Assembly (NCBI RefSeq): GCF_009870125.1
Contig: NC_046683.1
Location: 17,803,001-17,867,000, forward strand
Origin: Drosophila pseudoobscura
Taxonomy: Eukaryota > Arthropoda > Insecta > Diptera > Drosophilidae
Reading direction: 5' to 3'
DNA length: 64,000 nt
The translations under genes were made by a program, and so were the position numbers. Shown here one piece after another: positions 36,808 to 49,928 of this stretch (position 1 is the first letter of the stretch; the number at the start of each line of letters is the position of its first letter). The notes beneath the pieces were generated by a model. That model made no database searches, was not told the DNA's origin, and was given only the letters and a program-made list of their open reading frames with translations.

Positions 36808-39271
36808 TGTTATTAGGAGCGACTGAGCGGGAAGCGAAGGAGGAGATGAAGGGAATGGAGGGGTTGGTTAGGTTCGGCCCGGTTTGGGTGCTTTAAATTA
36901 TGTACATTTATTGAACAAGAACCATTCTGTTAGCAACAACGTTTGCGGTTATTTGTTATCACGTCAGGTCGCGATTTGTTGCCGTTTGTTTGACATCGAA
37001 GTAAAATGGAATAAAATGATGAGCGAGGACGCGACTCCAGCCCAATGCCCAATGCCCAATGCCCCAGCGCCACCCACTCAAACCCAAGCCCAGCCCCAAC
37101 ACAACCCTATCTCACCCGAACCCACCGAATCAGAATCAGAATCATTTAAGTTAAGTGGGTATGGGTGTGGGTGAGGGTGGTTCTCAATAAAAAAATTAGT
37201 ACGAGTAGTGTTCATGTCGTTAACTATTGTAACTGGTACATTTTCGGAGGAGCCCCTGCCTCCCGCTAGCCGGCTCCACCCGGCTCCACCCGACCCATTT
37301 GCATATTTCGGCTCACGATAAGTAACAATAAAATACGTCAAGAACAATGTAAAGAAACGATAGAATAATAATGGGACTTGGGGCAAGCAGGGACCCTGCA
37401 ACACCATAATTTCAATCTTGATACATACCCACGAGTATGTACATGCTTATGTGCACACAAACACACACACACACTTGTACATTAACATTGTTAACATTGT
37501 TACTGTTCTTTTATGAATGAAAGTACAGGCTGAAATGTTGACGAGAATCTATAACTTAGTATAATTATCGAAAGCGACTGACTACCTTCCCACTATTGTT
37601 CACCTTTTCATACGAGTACATACCATTGGGAACATTATTAATGTTTTCTATCGATGGCGTATCCAGGACAAGTGAAACCTTATACGGTTCGAGGAACTAT
37701 AATAACTGAAATAATAGTGGCATTCCACCCGGTCAGAACCGTTCTTTCGCTGTGCAAATTGGCCATAAGCGAGCACAGGCGAGTCATTCGATACGGATGA
37801 AACGCCAGGAGGGATTCGTGTCTTTTTCCTATAAAATACGCACAAGGGAAACTTCGGAAAATTAAATAATAGACGAAAACTTCTAAAAGTGAAGTCAAGC
37901 AAATTGTTGGCTATTAGATGTCTGCAATTATGGGAAAACGCCGAATTATCCGATATACTACGATTTTAGGTCGTTCGTCGACCCCCAGATGTAGGGCTGT
38001 TATATCATTGTGATCCTTTCCCTTAAAATTTGGGAACGTTGTCTTATGGATGTTATAGATTATAGATGTTATAGATGTCTCGACGGCTAATCGTTTTTTT
38101 AACATCGTATCGAGCATTATATGTAAGTCTGACCCAATTCTGGTGGACTCCCAACTGTACTGGGAGATAGTCCTGATAGTCTACTAGGTAATGTTATCGC
38201 ATTCATGAGTCTGTCCGTGTATCTTACAAATTATTTCCGATTTAAGGTGGTGACGGGGCAAGCACTTAAAACAACCCTGACCTGGGTATACTTCCTAAAA
38301 GTATGCACTTAAAGTGGTTGAAAGAGACACGCCCAGGGGCGCTTCCTACTCGCTGTAGTGGTCAGATCCTCATAACTTTATAACTAATGATTAATAATAC
38401 CCGGTCCTCAAAGAGTAAAGGGGCGTGTTAGATTCTTGTACATATATAACAGCCAGAAGGAAGTGTTTTCGATCCCATAACAGTTCCATTATGTTCATAT
38501 ATAAAATACTTGAATTTAAGTCAATATAACTGGGATACCCTCCTTGTAGAGCATGCTCCTGGTGCTGTATTGCCTGATTATGTCTGTATTATGTGACGCA
38601 AAATGCACTAAAACTTCAAGCGATCGTTCCTACCGCAGCTATGTACAGCTTTGTACCTAAATCTAGGATCGCAAAGGCTCTTTCTTAGCTTTGCGAAAAT
38701 CTGGGCACATTGAATACACTCAGCAAGGGTATGCAAGCGGGTGGGGTTAAGTTCTATAAGGTTGCACCTATGTACTGTATGCACTTATGTACATACATGT
38801 GCACATATTTCACAGTAATTTTCTCTATATGTGTGGGAGCATAGAGAATACGCAATACAAATTATTGGCGTACGAGTAATTCCACAGAAACATGCGCAAG
38901 CTCCAATGAACCCAACTGCGCCCAAATGTAGGCAACGTTGCCCCTGCGGGCAGGAGGGGGAAAGCAGGAACGGCACCGTCCTCTCCTCCCGCCAGGCTCG
39001 GGCCACTTGTACATACATACACACATATAAACGTACATATGTGCGTAGAAGGATATACACAATTAAGAACAAAAGCAAAAGTTGTCGGCAGTGTGGTCTG
39101 ATAATGTGCCTTTTCCAATGAGTGACATGCATTTGCCGGCGTTAATAAATACAAGTATACATACTCGTACATGTGTATGCAAGTGGGTGTAACGGGAGCA
39201 CGTAGTCAGCAGAAGGCTCCGCTTTGACATAAAAGCGAGCCACTGCTGTGTGACACACTTATTCTCCCTTA

Positions 39272-39305
<34 letters not shown>

Positions 39306-40342
39306 AACCCATGCATACGCGCAATGTCAAACATAAACAAACAGCGCAAGGAACGAAGAGATCCCGCATGGTTGTCGTGGTGTAGGCCTGGCCAATGGTG
39401 TCGGTCAATAGAAAGACAGGAAGCAGAAATGATAACGCCGTCAGAATATAAGCATCGGCAGCAAACAACAAAAAGGGCACCCACATCTGCAAGACCACCA
39501 TCGTCCTCATATCATCGTCAGCGGCCGCACTTGCAACGGCGCCATGCCAGCGAACAAATAATTCAAATGTGTTACGAGTAACAAATCAAACAAAAAAGAG
39601 CACAATAAACCGTATTGATTGCTTACCAAGAAAGTGAATGTACCGCTATCGCTTCGTAGTCGTCGTACCCACAACAGCTGGTCGGTCCCACTCCTGTTGT
39701 GCCAGTCGCTGTGGCTTAGTATGTTCGTGTGTAAATGCGAGCGGAGCTCGTACTTTTCCTATTTATCACTTAATTTTTCCGCTATGGGCGATCCTAGTTT
39801 CCATACACACGCACAGTTCGTCTTAAATTCAATACAAAATAATAATTCCAAACGTTCTTATTGAATGCTTATGCTGATAAATGCGTTTCGTTTTGTTTGA
39901 TTGCCACGCTTGATTGTTTCGTTTGGGTTCTTTGCCTGAGGCTGACGGCTGTCGTTATGTTTGCTTTGCTTCTGGAAGGGCCAGTGCTGCCACCTGTTCC
40001 GATAATATCGATGAATGGTCATCGATGGTCATCATTCTTTTTATACAATTAAATTTATTTGAATTTACATTTGTGTATTCAATTTTGAATATGTTTTTAT
40101 TGCTCAGATCGAATCTCGGACTGAATATGGAAATCGAAACTTACAACAAAAGGTATCAAGTACCCCTAACCGATAGCAACAGGGATGCAATTTGTATATC
40201 AACTCGGTTAGCGTATCGAAGCCGCATTGCTAAATTATTTATTAATTTGGAGTTTTCAAAGTAGGTTTTTTGTACGTGTACGTGTTGTCTGTTGCAGTCA
40301 AGAGACTTGCAACAGCTTCCTTAAGAACGAAAAATAGGCAAA
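36808..40342. other. Intergenic DNA upstream of su(f)
   Basis: No gene I can support. Contains a CA tract (39272-39304), many ATGTACATA-type repeats (38760-39190) and short chance ORFs. Close to su(f) there are ATATCGATGA and TCATCGATGG motifs near 40004-40026, DRE-like and possibly part of its promoter. Confidence 0.45.
39272..39304. repeat. CA dinucleotide microsatellite
   Basis: About 16 consecutive CA units. Confidence 0.95.
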
Positions 40343-43338
40343 ATGGCGCAATCAAAGGCCTTAGGCCAACCGCCGGCATCTAGTCGAGCGGCAACAACAA
40401 GTCAAAACACAATGACGTCTGCACGGGACCTCATCAAAATTGACATAGTATGTGATATTTTAAATTTAAATTGTTTTATTCGGCTAATGGTTCCTCTTAC
40501 CAACAGGAATGGGGCATGGAGCGACTGGTGCGGGCCCAGCAGGTCGTCGAACTGCGTCCGTACAACATTGAGTCCTGGTCGGTGATGTTGCGTGAGGCCC
40601 ATTCCCGGCCCATCCACGAGGTGCGCAGCCTTTACGAGTCACTGGTGAGCGTCTTTCCCACTACTGCCCGCTACTGGAAGCTCTACATTGAGATGGAGAT
40701 GCGGAGTCGCTACTACGAGCGGGTAGAGAAGTTATTCCAGCGGTGTTTAGTCAAAATACTCAATATTGATCTTTGGAAGTTGTATCTGACGTACGTGAAA
40801 GATACCAAGTCTGGTCTCAGCACACACAAGTAAGTGGGAAGAGCCAATTCACCAACATCAATAACATAAATTATGCAAAATAGAGAGAAGATGGCACAAG
40901 CTTATGACTTTGCACTGGAGAAGATTGGCATGGACTTGCACTCGTTCAGTATATGGCAGGACTACATTTATTTTCTGCGCGGAGTCGAGGCGGTGGGCAA
41001 TTACGCGGAGAACCAAAAAATCACCGCTGTGCGCCGTGTCTATCAGAAGGCGGTTGTTACGCCCATCGTGGGCATTGAGCATCTGTGGAAGGACTACATA
41101 TCCTTCGAGCAAAACATCAATCCCATCATATCCGAGAAGATGAGCCTGGAGCGTTCCAAGTAAATCCCATTTGCGCCATTTGTTCTTTAAGCCAATTCAC
41201 ATTCCTTACTCTCTTTTTCGTGCGACCCACCAGGGATTACATGAATGCACGCCGCGTGGCCAAGGAACTAGAGTATCATACGAAGGGTCTTAACCGAAAT
41301 TTGCCCGCAGTGCCACCCACACTCACTAAAGAGGAGGTCAAACAAGTGGAGCTGTGGAAACGCTTCATCACCTACGAGAAATCGAATCCACTTCGAACCG
41401 AGGACACTGCCCTGGTCACCCGTCGCGTCATGTTCGCCACTGAGCAGTGTCTGCTGGTGCTTACTCACCATCCGGCCGTGTGGCACCAGGCATCACAGTT
41501 CCTGGACACCAGCGCACGCGTCCTCAGCGAGAAAGGCGTGCGTAGTAGTCTCATCAGCCTGATCTGTAGTGAAGCAAATAGAATAGACTCGATTCGGCAC
41601 TTTACTTGCCAAATCAAAATCCAAAGCAAATCACGTCTATTGTTGCAGTTACTCTGAAGTGTCGCCCCTTAGGTAATGTGGCACGCACTGGTGCTGGTGC
41701 TGGTGCTGGTACTGGTACAATGCAGTCGCTTGCCACGTTGCCCTTGGTTCTGGTCGCACGCGTTTTACTTGCCTACTCATTTACAAGTACCAAGTACATA
41801 TACTAATCCATTGTATATTCTCTTGCAGGATGTACAGGCAGCAAAGATATTCGCTGACGAATGCGCCAACATCCTTGAGCGATCGATCAACGGCGTCCTT
41901 AATCGTAACGCGCTGCTTTACTTTGCCTACGCTGATTTCGAGGAGGGACGTCTCAAGTACGAGAAAGTTCACTCCATGTACAACAAGCTGATCATGCACC
42001 CAGACATCGACCCCACTCTGGTAGGAGAACTAGGATTCAAAGCAAGATCTGAGCAAATAGATGACCTCTATTTTTATCGTTCCAGGTATATGTGCAGTAC
42101 ATGCAGTTCGCCCGTCGCGCTGAGGGCATTAAATCTGCGCGAGGCATCTTCAAGAAGGCGCGCGAGGATGTCCGCTGTCGCTATCACATTTTCGTTGCCG
42201 CTGCGCTTATGGAGTACTACTGCTCAAAGGACAAGGAGATTGCATTCCGAATATTCGAGCTGGGTCTGAAACGCTTCGGGGGCAGTCCCGACTACGTCAT
42301 GTGCTACATCGACTACCTCTCGCATCTCAACGAGGACAACAACACCCGTGTCCTCTTCGAGCGCGTGCTCAGCTCGGGCGGTCTGTCGCCACACAAGAGT
42401 GTGGAGGTTTGGAACCGTTTCCTCGAGTTCGAGGCGAACATCGGAGATCTGTCCAGCATCGTCAAGGTGGAACGTCGTCGCAGCGCAGTCTTTGAGAATG
42501 TACGTTTCCGCAACATTTTTTCCAACTGATCTCGAAAGAATCCTTTCTTGTGCAGCTTAAAGAATACGAGGGAAAGGAAACCGCCCAGCTGGTGGACCGA
42601 TATAAGTTCCTCGACCTGTTCCCCTGCACCCCCACCGAGCTAAAGTCCATAGGATATGCTGAGGTGAGTTACTTTTAAGTCTTTTATATTATACTTTTAT
42701 ATTTTCGCTGTTTTTCAACAACAACAGATTGGAGGGATCATCCTTAATAAGGTTGGTGGAGTTCAGAACCAGAATAATGGCGACGCCGAGGGGGATAGCG
42801 AGGCGACCGCCCCGCTGCCGCGTCCCGATTTCAGGCAGATGATACCCTACAAGCCCCGTCCGTGCGCCCATCCTGGTTCCCATCCGCTAGCAGGCGGTGT
42901 GTTTCCCCAACCGCCGGCTTTGGCCTCACTCTGTGCAGGCCTGCCGCCGCCCAATTCCTTCCGCGGCCCCTTCGTCAGCGTCGAGCTTCTCTTCGATATA
43001 TTCATGCGCCTCAATCTGCCCGACTGTAAGTGTTATTTGTCCTTATCAATTTGGCTAAGAACTAAGGGGTTACCGTTTGCATCTTCCCAGCGGCTCCATT
43101 ACCCAATGGCGACAATGAACTGTCGCCCAAAATCTTCGATTTGGCAAAATCGGTGCACTGGATTGTGGACACCAGCACGTACACGGGGGTGCAGCACAGC
43201 GTGACGGCGATACCACCACGTCGCCGTCGCCTGTTGCCAGGTGGCGATGACAGCGACGATGACTTACACCCTTCTGCCCCTCCCGCACACGACATTTACC
43301 GCCTACGCCAATTGAAGCGTTTCGCCAAATCCAACTAA
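40343..43338 (+). CDS. su(f): Suppressor of forked, CstF-77 subunit
   Basis: mRNA 3'-end processing factor: the 77-kDa subunit of cleavage stimulation factor, which bridges CstF-64 and CPSF in the nucleus. Coding exons: 40343-40447, 40507-40829, 40884-41159, 41234-41537, 41829-42020, 42086-42499, 42556-42663, 42728-43025, 43091-43338, giving 755 aa, close to the fly protein. Exons 2-6 encode the HAT-repeat array (W-x-x-Y/F patterns such as [20 protein letters not shown], and [20 protein letters not shown]). The Pro-rich region has [20 protein letters not shown], and the C-terminus ends QLKRFAKSN, as in the fly protein. Mutants of the D. melanogaster gene modify retroelement-induced alleles. 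Intron 4 (41538-41828) corresponds to the intron used for autoregulatory premature polyadenylation. All phases fit; start [10 protein letters not shown] has a good context. Confidence 0.97.
41538..41828 (+). promoter_or_regulatory. su(f): su(f) intron 4, candidate autoregulatory poly(A) region
   Basis: In D. melanogaster and D. virilis the su(f) protein promotes polyadenylation inside this intron, giving a truncated RNA. Here the intron is 291 nt. It contains a GU-rich tract of GGTGCT repeats (about 41688-41720), the kind of sequence CstF-64 binds, but I see no canonical AATAAA upstream of it. The exon-4 frame continues into the intron and stops at 41657. Confidence 0.4.
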
Positions 43339-44214
43339 GAACTGAAGCCCATGCTGCTGGTCCTACACAGTTCCAACCATTTTTTTAACTACAGCATTTA
43401 CAACAAATACAAAAGCAAATCAAGAAAAATATTTATATTAATATTGGAAACTTATGCATCATTTATTGTTCCTTGGAAAATGATTATTACACCATTTTAT
43501 TGTAGAAAGTGAACGAATTTCTGCATAAGAGGCGTCGCAGCGGGAAGATTGAACTGTTGAAATGGAAGGAAAGTAGCGTGGATTGACAAATAGACAATTA
43601 GTACCTACCCTCTTTTAGGCTTGAATGATTCTCTTATCAACCAACTGGAAAGTTCGTCACGCTCCTAATATGTGAAAAACACCCAACAAGAGGCGCAGCC
43701 TGTTTCTAAATTTATTCGAAATCGGTTCAGAGCATGTCTAAACGGAACGCAATCTTTATTTTTTCTTTTAATTTATTTTCTGAATATCGATTTGATTTTA
43801 AAATGTTACAAAAAGTGAACAAGACACACTCTAATTTTAAGATTTTGGGGAAACAGAAGCTTCGGCTTGCCAAAGTCATGAGAATCTCCCTTTCTACCCT
43901 TAGTTCCACGTAGCAGAAAGACCCTTTTACTTACAAATGTATATACAAATAATGTATTAGTATATATACAAAATGAATATGGATATTTGGACAATCAATT
44001 TACTTAATTAACGATAAGCGAGTACGAATTAATTTATAATTTTGTGCATGAGAAATCGAACTAAACTAGACACAGGAAAGGTCTAATAAACCAACAGGAT
44101 TCTAGTCATCAGTGATGTGGTAAAAATCGAAATTTCATTAACTAAGCATGGATGACAATAATCTGGAAGAATGGACGGCCAAGTCGGCGGCGTAGGAGGG
44201 ATCCTGGTCCCTAA
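43339..44214. other. 3' regions of su(f) and the MADF/zinc-finger gene (convergent)
   Basis: AT-rich sequence between two convergent genes. No canonical AATAAA is visible for su(f). TTTATT (minus-strand AATAAA) occurs near 43709 and 43755. No gene seen. Confidence 0.45.
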
Positions 44215-47200
44215 TTAAGCCTCGGCCTGCACATCAGTGGGAACACAGCGTCGGCGGTGCTTGTACAGGCCGGCGTACTGCGCAAAGCGGCGACCGCAGT
44301 TGGCGCAGGAATAGCGCTTCTCGCTGCGGTGGAGGTTGAGGTGGGAGTAGTAAGCGCTGCCTACGACAAAGGCCCGCGAACAGTGGGGGCAGACCTTGTC
44401 GCGTATGTTTAGGTGGGCGCGAATGTGCCGGTCGCGCTCGTGGGCAGTGTAGAACGCCTTGTCGCAGCGGTTGCAGGGGAAGTCGCGTTGGTTGCGGTGC
44501 CGCTTCACGTGCTGATTGAGCTTGCTGGCGTTGACGAAGCCCCGGGCGCAGTGCTCGCACACGTAGGGCAGCTCCTTGCTGTGTGTGCGCTGGTGAACGC
44601 GTAGGGCCGTCGAGTTGAAGAACTTCTTGGGACACTCCGAGCAGATGTGAGTGCGCTGGCCGAGATGCCGCCTCAGGTGCGCCAGTAGACTGTTGCGCAG
44701 CGAGAACTTTAGGCCGCAAATATGGCAGATGTTGGCTAGGTCATTGGGGCTGTCCTTGTCCTTTCGACATCTGCGTCGCCTCACGAATCCATATTCGCCG
44801 TTCAGGACCTTCTCCTGATCCAGGTGAACGTTGCGCTCGTGCTGCAAGAAGTCTGTGCGCCGCTTGAATGTGGCCGTGCAGCGGGGGCAAACGAAAGGTG
44901 ATACGTGGAGCTCGAGGAAGCGAAGTTGCTCGTAGTACTCGTATTCGGGAGTCCAGGGTTCGGACTTCTTGATGGCCGCTATCCGCGCTTCCTTGCACTG
45001 CCGATACTGGCAGCGGAATTCGATCAGCCGGCCCTTGAGTCGCTCCACGGTAATCTGCAGGTTGCACTCCTCCTGCAGGCGTGTGCAGAGAGATTCCAGC
45101 TGCCGCTGACGCTGCCGCCGCTTCGTGTAGTCCGGGTGGTCGGTGCACCAGAGCTGGGCATAGCTCTGGTATACGGTGATGATCTTGAGGGTGCTGTCCC
45201 GCTGGTTAAGCGTTTTCTGTATTTCACAGCTGATGGGAAGCACGTCGTCCAGAAAGCGGAATTCTTCGTAGAAGCTCCAGCTAGTGGTCTCCTTCTGATC
45301 CCTCTGTCGCTCCCGGCGGTAATACTTCGTGTAGTCCGTGATCTTTCGGTGCAACATCTGCCAGCTGAATTTCTGGCCCTTGCCTGTGCACTCGCTCGTG
45401 TTTAGCTCGTCCGTGACTCTCTGCCAAGCCAGGCGGCGATGTTTGCGGATATGGTAGTCCAGATGGTTGGGATCCCACAGGCACACGTTCGCTCGGTACA
45501 GCTTGATCAGCTTTAGTGTCTGCTGCCGGCTGAGGCGGACGGGCGAGCTCTCTCTTGGTTCCAACTCTGATGGCACCACGGACGAAGCTTCCAGTTCCGT
45601 GGTGGAACAGGCTTCGGACAAAGTGGTCAGAGAGGTGTCCTGATCGCGGCCGGGGGCAGAAGCTGCTGTACCCTCCACGATGGGTTGCTCTAGTGTAGGC
45701 TCATCCGCCTCCTGGACATTCGCCAGAAGTTCCGTCACCTGCGGGATATTTTCCAGCTTTTGGAGATCTTCATTCGTCTCCACTTGAGGAGTACCTGGAG
45801 CCTGCTGGAGGATTGCACTCGGGTGAAGGTCCTCTACAGGGAGATTCTCCACCTGCCGAAAGTTCTGTTCCTGCTGATGTGGGTACTCGACGTCCTGAAG
45901 AAAGTCTACTTCCTGTTCCTCCTTCTGCACAGGTTCCGACTGCTCCCCCCGCAGGGCCCCCGCCGCATCCTCCCCATCTTCAGCTTCTTTCTCTGGGCCA
46001 ACATCCATTTCCATCTGTATATTGCAGTTGCTTTGCACGTGCGCCTGATGACTCGCTAAATTCTCAAAGATCTTGCCGCAGACAGCGCACACATATGGAT
46101 CAATGTGTTTATGGAGGAACTCCATCTCCTCGTAGTGCTCGAAGCCGGCGACGAAATCCGCCTGCTTGCCCTCCACCACGCAGTGCAGATAGCGTATCTT
46201 CTCCATACGATATCGTTTCCGCAGAGACTGCAACCGCCGCTTAATGACCAGCGACGACAGATTAATGCCAGACAGGCGCAAAGCCAGTTGAAGGTCGCGG
46301 AGCGCCTCGTGGCGCCCCCTCACAGTGTCCGCGCATCGCTGTCGCTTGTGGGCATTGTGCCAGAAGATCGGGTAATGCTCATACAGCTCGATCAACTTGC
46401 GGTTCTCGCGAACGAAGTGCTGCTGGCGTTTCAGCAGCGCCTGCTGCTCGCAGAGGAAGCCCAACTGGTCGTAGTGGACGAACTTGACGGAGTCGTCGAG
46501 CTCACCGTCAGCCTCGAGGCGCTCGCGCTGTTTGATGAAGCGCTGGCATAGCGTGGAGACTCGTATGCGGACGTCGGTGACAGTGAAGCGGCGGCCGCAG
46601 TGCACGCTCCAGGTGTCCGTGATACGGCGCCAGGACTTACGGCACAGTTCCGTATCGTGGAATTGCGCGTGCGACTGGTTCCAGAGACGTGGCTCCGCGC
46701 GGTACAGTTCGATAAGCTGGTTGACGTGCTGTGTGGTCAGCCGCTGGCCCTCCGGCACAGGCGCGGGGTTCTGTGTATGTGAAGGTAATACTCGTATCAG
46801 ATTGTATTATGGTCGCATCATGCAAACTCTACTCACCTCAAGGGCGAACTTTACTTGCTCACTGACAACGGTCGGTTCTGGTGCTGCCTCTGCCTCTACC
46901 TCTGCCCCAACCTCTACCTCTGTCTCTGCCTCTGCCACTGGCTGATCCATGGCGTTCAGCTGCTGGACCAGCTGATGCTTTAACTCATTGTCCGCTTCGC
47001 TGGTGCGCTGTTCTGCCAGCACCTCCTGCATCAGCTCATCTACGGCTGCTGCAGGTGCAGCTGAATCTGCATATGAAGAAGCCTCGTCATCGGCGGAAGC
47101 GTCTGCCGCCTCGGCCTCCCAGTCGGAGTGCCAAACCTCCATATGTGCGGTGAACTCGCTAAGCGTGCAAAGCGGCCGCTCCTCGCAGAGGGCGCACTCG

Positions 47201-47259
47201 ATGGCATACAGCTCCCCAGCACAGTTCCAGGTGTAGACAGTGCCACATTTCTGACGCAT
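44215..47259 (-). CDS. MADF-domain and C2H2 zinc-finger DNA-binding protein
   Basis: Two coding exons, 47259-46837 and 46770-44215 (phase 0, GTGAGT donor, ACACAG acceptor), giving 992 aa. The N-terminus has a C2H2-like motif, CALCEERPLCTLSEFTAHME then VWH. A repeated Glu/Ala/Val segment follows (ETEVEVGAEVEAEAAPE). Four MADF/Myb-like modules follow at about 151-250, 261-370, 555-655 and 666-765; each starts with an L-I-x-L-Y or equivalent helix (QLIELYRAEPRLWN, KLIELYEHYPIFWH, KLIKLYRANVCLWD, KIITVYQSYAQLWC). Single zinc fingers follow modules 2 and 4. Six C-terminal C2H2 fingers span about 821-983 (for example CHICGLKFSLRNSLLAHLRR then H), with TGEKP-like linkers poorly kept. Family knowledge: MADF proteins bind DNA and act in chromatin or transcription. 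The acidic Glu/Gln segment between modules 2 and 3 is probably disordered. Orthologue not identified. Confidence 0.92.
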
Positions 47260-48429
47260 TCTCCAGCGCTCAGATCCGTCTTCTCTTTTTTAACTTGACC
47301 TCTGCGTAGGTTTCACTTTTTAATCTGTGTCGTGGAACCTCTCTGTTCCGCGGGCCTCCGCGAGCATCCGAAACAGTAACGGTAAGTGTAATCCCTAAAT
47401 GTCTTCGACTCTGACTGGGACAGCGACTGCGCAGCGTCTTTCTCGGCTCTCTCACGTTGTGAAAATTGTAAAGCCACATTCGGGCCAACAAACTCGCTCT
47501 TGGCTGGCTTAAACATGGCACATAAACACGCACGGACACACACATACTTACGGCCACACCAACACCGGTTCCAGCCTCGGAATCTCGTTCAAGCCGTTCT
47601 TTGTCGGCCAGCTGCTTCATCTTTGGTCTTTGCTATCCCCTGCTTATACTGCTGCTTCGTTGCTTTATCGTGTCCCCTGTGCCCTGTCCCCTGTCCACCA
47701 CTGTATTGAATGGGTGTGAGTCTGTGTGCGCGCGTGTGCATGTGGGCGCGTAACAGGTAGAGCTCTCAATGCTTTCGACTCAACTCACGATGCCGTAAAA
47801 TGTAATGACGACTTTTGTGGGACCTGGGTTTCTGCTTATTCATTGTGATGAAAACCTATAAAGAAATGTACTTAAACCGCGATCTGAATCGCACTTAATC
47901 ATGAAGCGTACATCGAGCTATCAATCGAAGTAGATTTTAATGTGTACTGCCATCGGCGTATTCAGTAAATCCATTTAATTCGCTTTTAAAATCACATTTC
48001 GGTGCCGTGTTTCAAAATTGCTGATAAGCCGTGGAAATTCTAGATACTTAAAAACATTGGTTACTATTTCCATACTCAGCCTCCACCAGCCTTATGTTTT
48101 TAATATTTAAAACCGGCCAAAAAGAGCTAGGACTACAGCACTGATCGTGCTAGCCACAGCTGCCTTCACCGATTAAATGTTGGCGCTATCACGTACTTCT
48201 TTGCTTTTCGAAACAGCTATAACGTACTCAGCTTTGCTTAAAGCTTAGCCAGTGTTGCCAAATCAACTTTTTTCCCATCAGATCTCGATAAAAGAGTCAG
48301 AGGATTCATACATAAACCTACATATGTCATATGATTTATGTAACCTATACCATATATTTAGACTCTGGTAGGACTGTCAACTCAGACCCCGAAGCACTAG
48401 CTGTGTTTTAATGATAAATTTTGCGCTTC
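47260..48429. other. 5' flank of the MADF/zinc-finger gene
   Basis: Intergenic sequence with a CCCCTGTGCCCTGT run near 47675-47700 and CACACA near 47535. No gene seen. Confidence 0.45.
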
Positions 48430-48835
48430 CACGTAATGGCCTATTTGATTCGAATTTTATATGTTTCTCTCTTCCCGCTCTCGCCCTTCTCAAAACAACA
48501 CCAGCCGTTATATCTCTCGCCCTTCCGTCAGAAGGCGCACACTGCACGAAGAAGAATGTTTGAGAGAGAGAGAGAGAAATATATTGAGTAAGCGCGTGGA
48601 AGTGGTATCGCAAATGCAAATTAATTGATGACATGATCATTCTCTATGAATGATTGTGGATGCCACAGATTTTCGTTCTTTGTGGGAGCGGAAGGGGCGG
48701 GCGAAATTTTAAAATACAATTGTCTCTGAGATCTAGGCTCTTATCAGGACGGCCAGACAGACAGACATGGCTATATCGACTTTAGGGGTCGGAAACACTT
48801 CTTTCTGGGTGTTACCCAAAATAAATGTATACCTA
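48430..48835 (+). mobile_element. DINE-1/INE-1-like repeat copy
   Basis: Has AACACCAGCCGTTATATCTC, GGCGCACACTGCACGAAGAA, a GA run, GTGGATGCCACAGATTTTCG, CCAGACAGACAGACATGGC and TATATCGACTTTAGGGGTCG, in the same order as the 11440 copy. Non-coding. Confidence 0.65.
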
Positions 48836-49157
48836 TATTTTTAAAGTATCGGGTTTACAAATTAACGATTAAATAATGCTTAACAAAATAGTAACATAAT
48901 TTTTTCAATTTTATACAATTTAACCTGTAAAAAAAAAGTCAAATATACACACATAAAATTAATTTTTTCGATTTGTTGTTGGAGTTGTGGTCTTTTGAAA
49001 ATTTTACTAAAAAATATTGACACTAATCTAACTATCTAACTAACAAAAATCATGATACCCGAAGAACCTGGGAGCGTACGCAGAAAGTTCGTTTGCGATA
49101 TGTTCGTTCTGTAACTGGTACATCTATATACTGTATGGTTAGTGGTACCAGTCTTTA

Positions 49158-49262
49158 AAATTTTCCAAAGAATTCCATGGGGATGCATTTTTTTAGTAAA
49201 TCAACCCCATTTTTATTACAATAATACATTACTATTTTTATATTTTGGGATTGGATTGTAAA
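49158..49262 (+). repeat. Dispersed repeat shared with 21935-22060 (copy 2)
   Basis: Contains TTTTTTAGTAAATCAACCCC and TTGGGATTGGATT, as in the first copy. The stretch after it (49262-49579) is open in one frame but has no recognisable domain. TACTGTATGGTTAGTGGT occurs at 49130 and again at 52765, so another dispersed repeat adjoins. Confidence 0.45.
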
Positions 49263-49928
49263 TGTACAAAAATAGGATTATTTCCACAATATTATCGGTT
49301 ATTTCTTGGAAATCGTCTATGGACGAAATGCCGAACAAAACTAGTTCCGATATTTTGTATACAACGAAACATCCAGAAGAGATGCAAGATACATTTAAAG
49401 CTAAAACAAGCCAAATTTATTTTCAAAATATGCGAAACAGCGTACATAAGGTAATAGAAAATTTGATAAGCTATTCCACTTTTAAAAATTTCATATCTAG
49501 CCTGAAATATTCTAAACTCTCCGCACTAACTTTTACATCTATACACTGTGTGGTTAATGCTCATCGGCTGTTTTTCTAGTATTAATCGGTATTTTATTTT
49601 TCTGATCTTAATAGTTCTCGGCAAACAGCGCACAGAAAAAAAATGCCAATCATCCTAGTTTTGCTCGCTAAGACTATTTTTGGATCTGATTACTATGCTA
49701 TTGTCTTAATACTGGCTTATGAAAATATATTTACTCCGAATACCATATCGAAAAACTGTGACAATACATGAATTCGGCTTGTGAATTGTAGCAGCCGGAA
49801 AAGGTGATTTAAAAATATCTGCGATAAGTTAACGTATCTGTTAATATCGTCCATCCCTATTGGAAACCTGTGACAGTAATGAGCAGGGCTACAGCTCAAC
49901 CTGGAGCATATAAACAAACAACAACGCA

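Noticed and set aside
38785-39172. Minus-strand ORFs with Tyr/Val-rich repeats
   Set aside because: Translations of ATGTACATA microsatellites.
49262-49579. Plus-strand ORF of 105 codons
   Set aside because: Lies next to a dispersed repeat and shows no domain; may be element debris but cannot be assigned.
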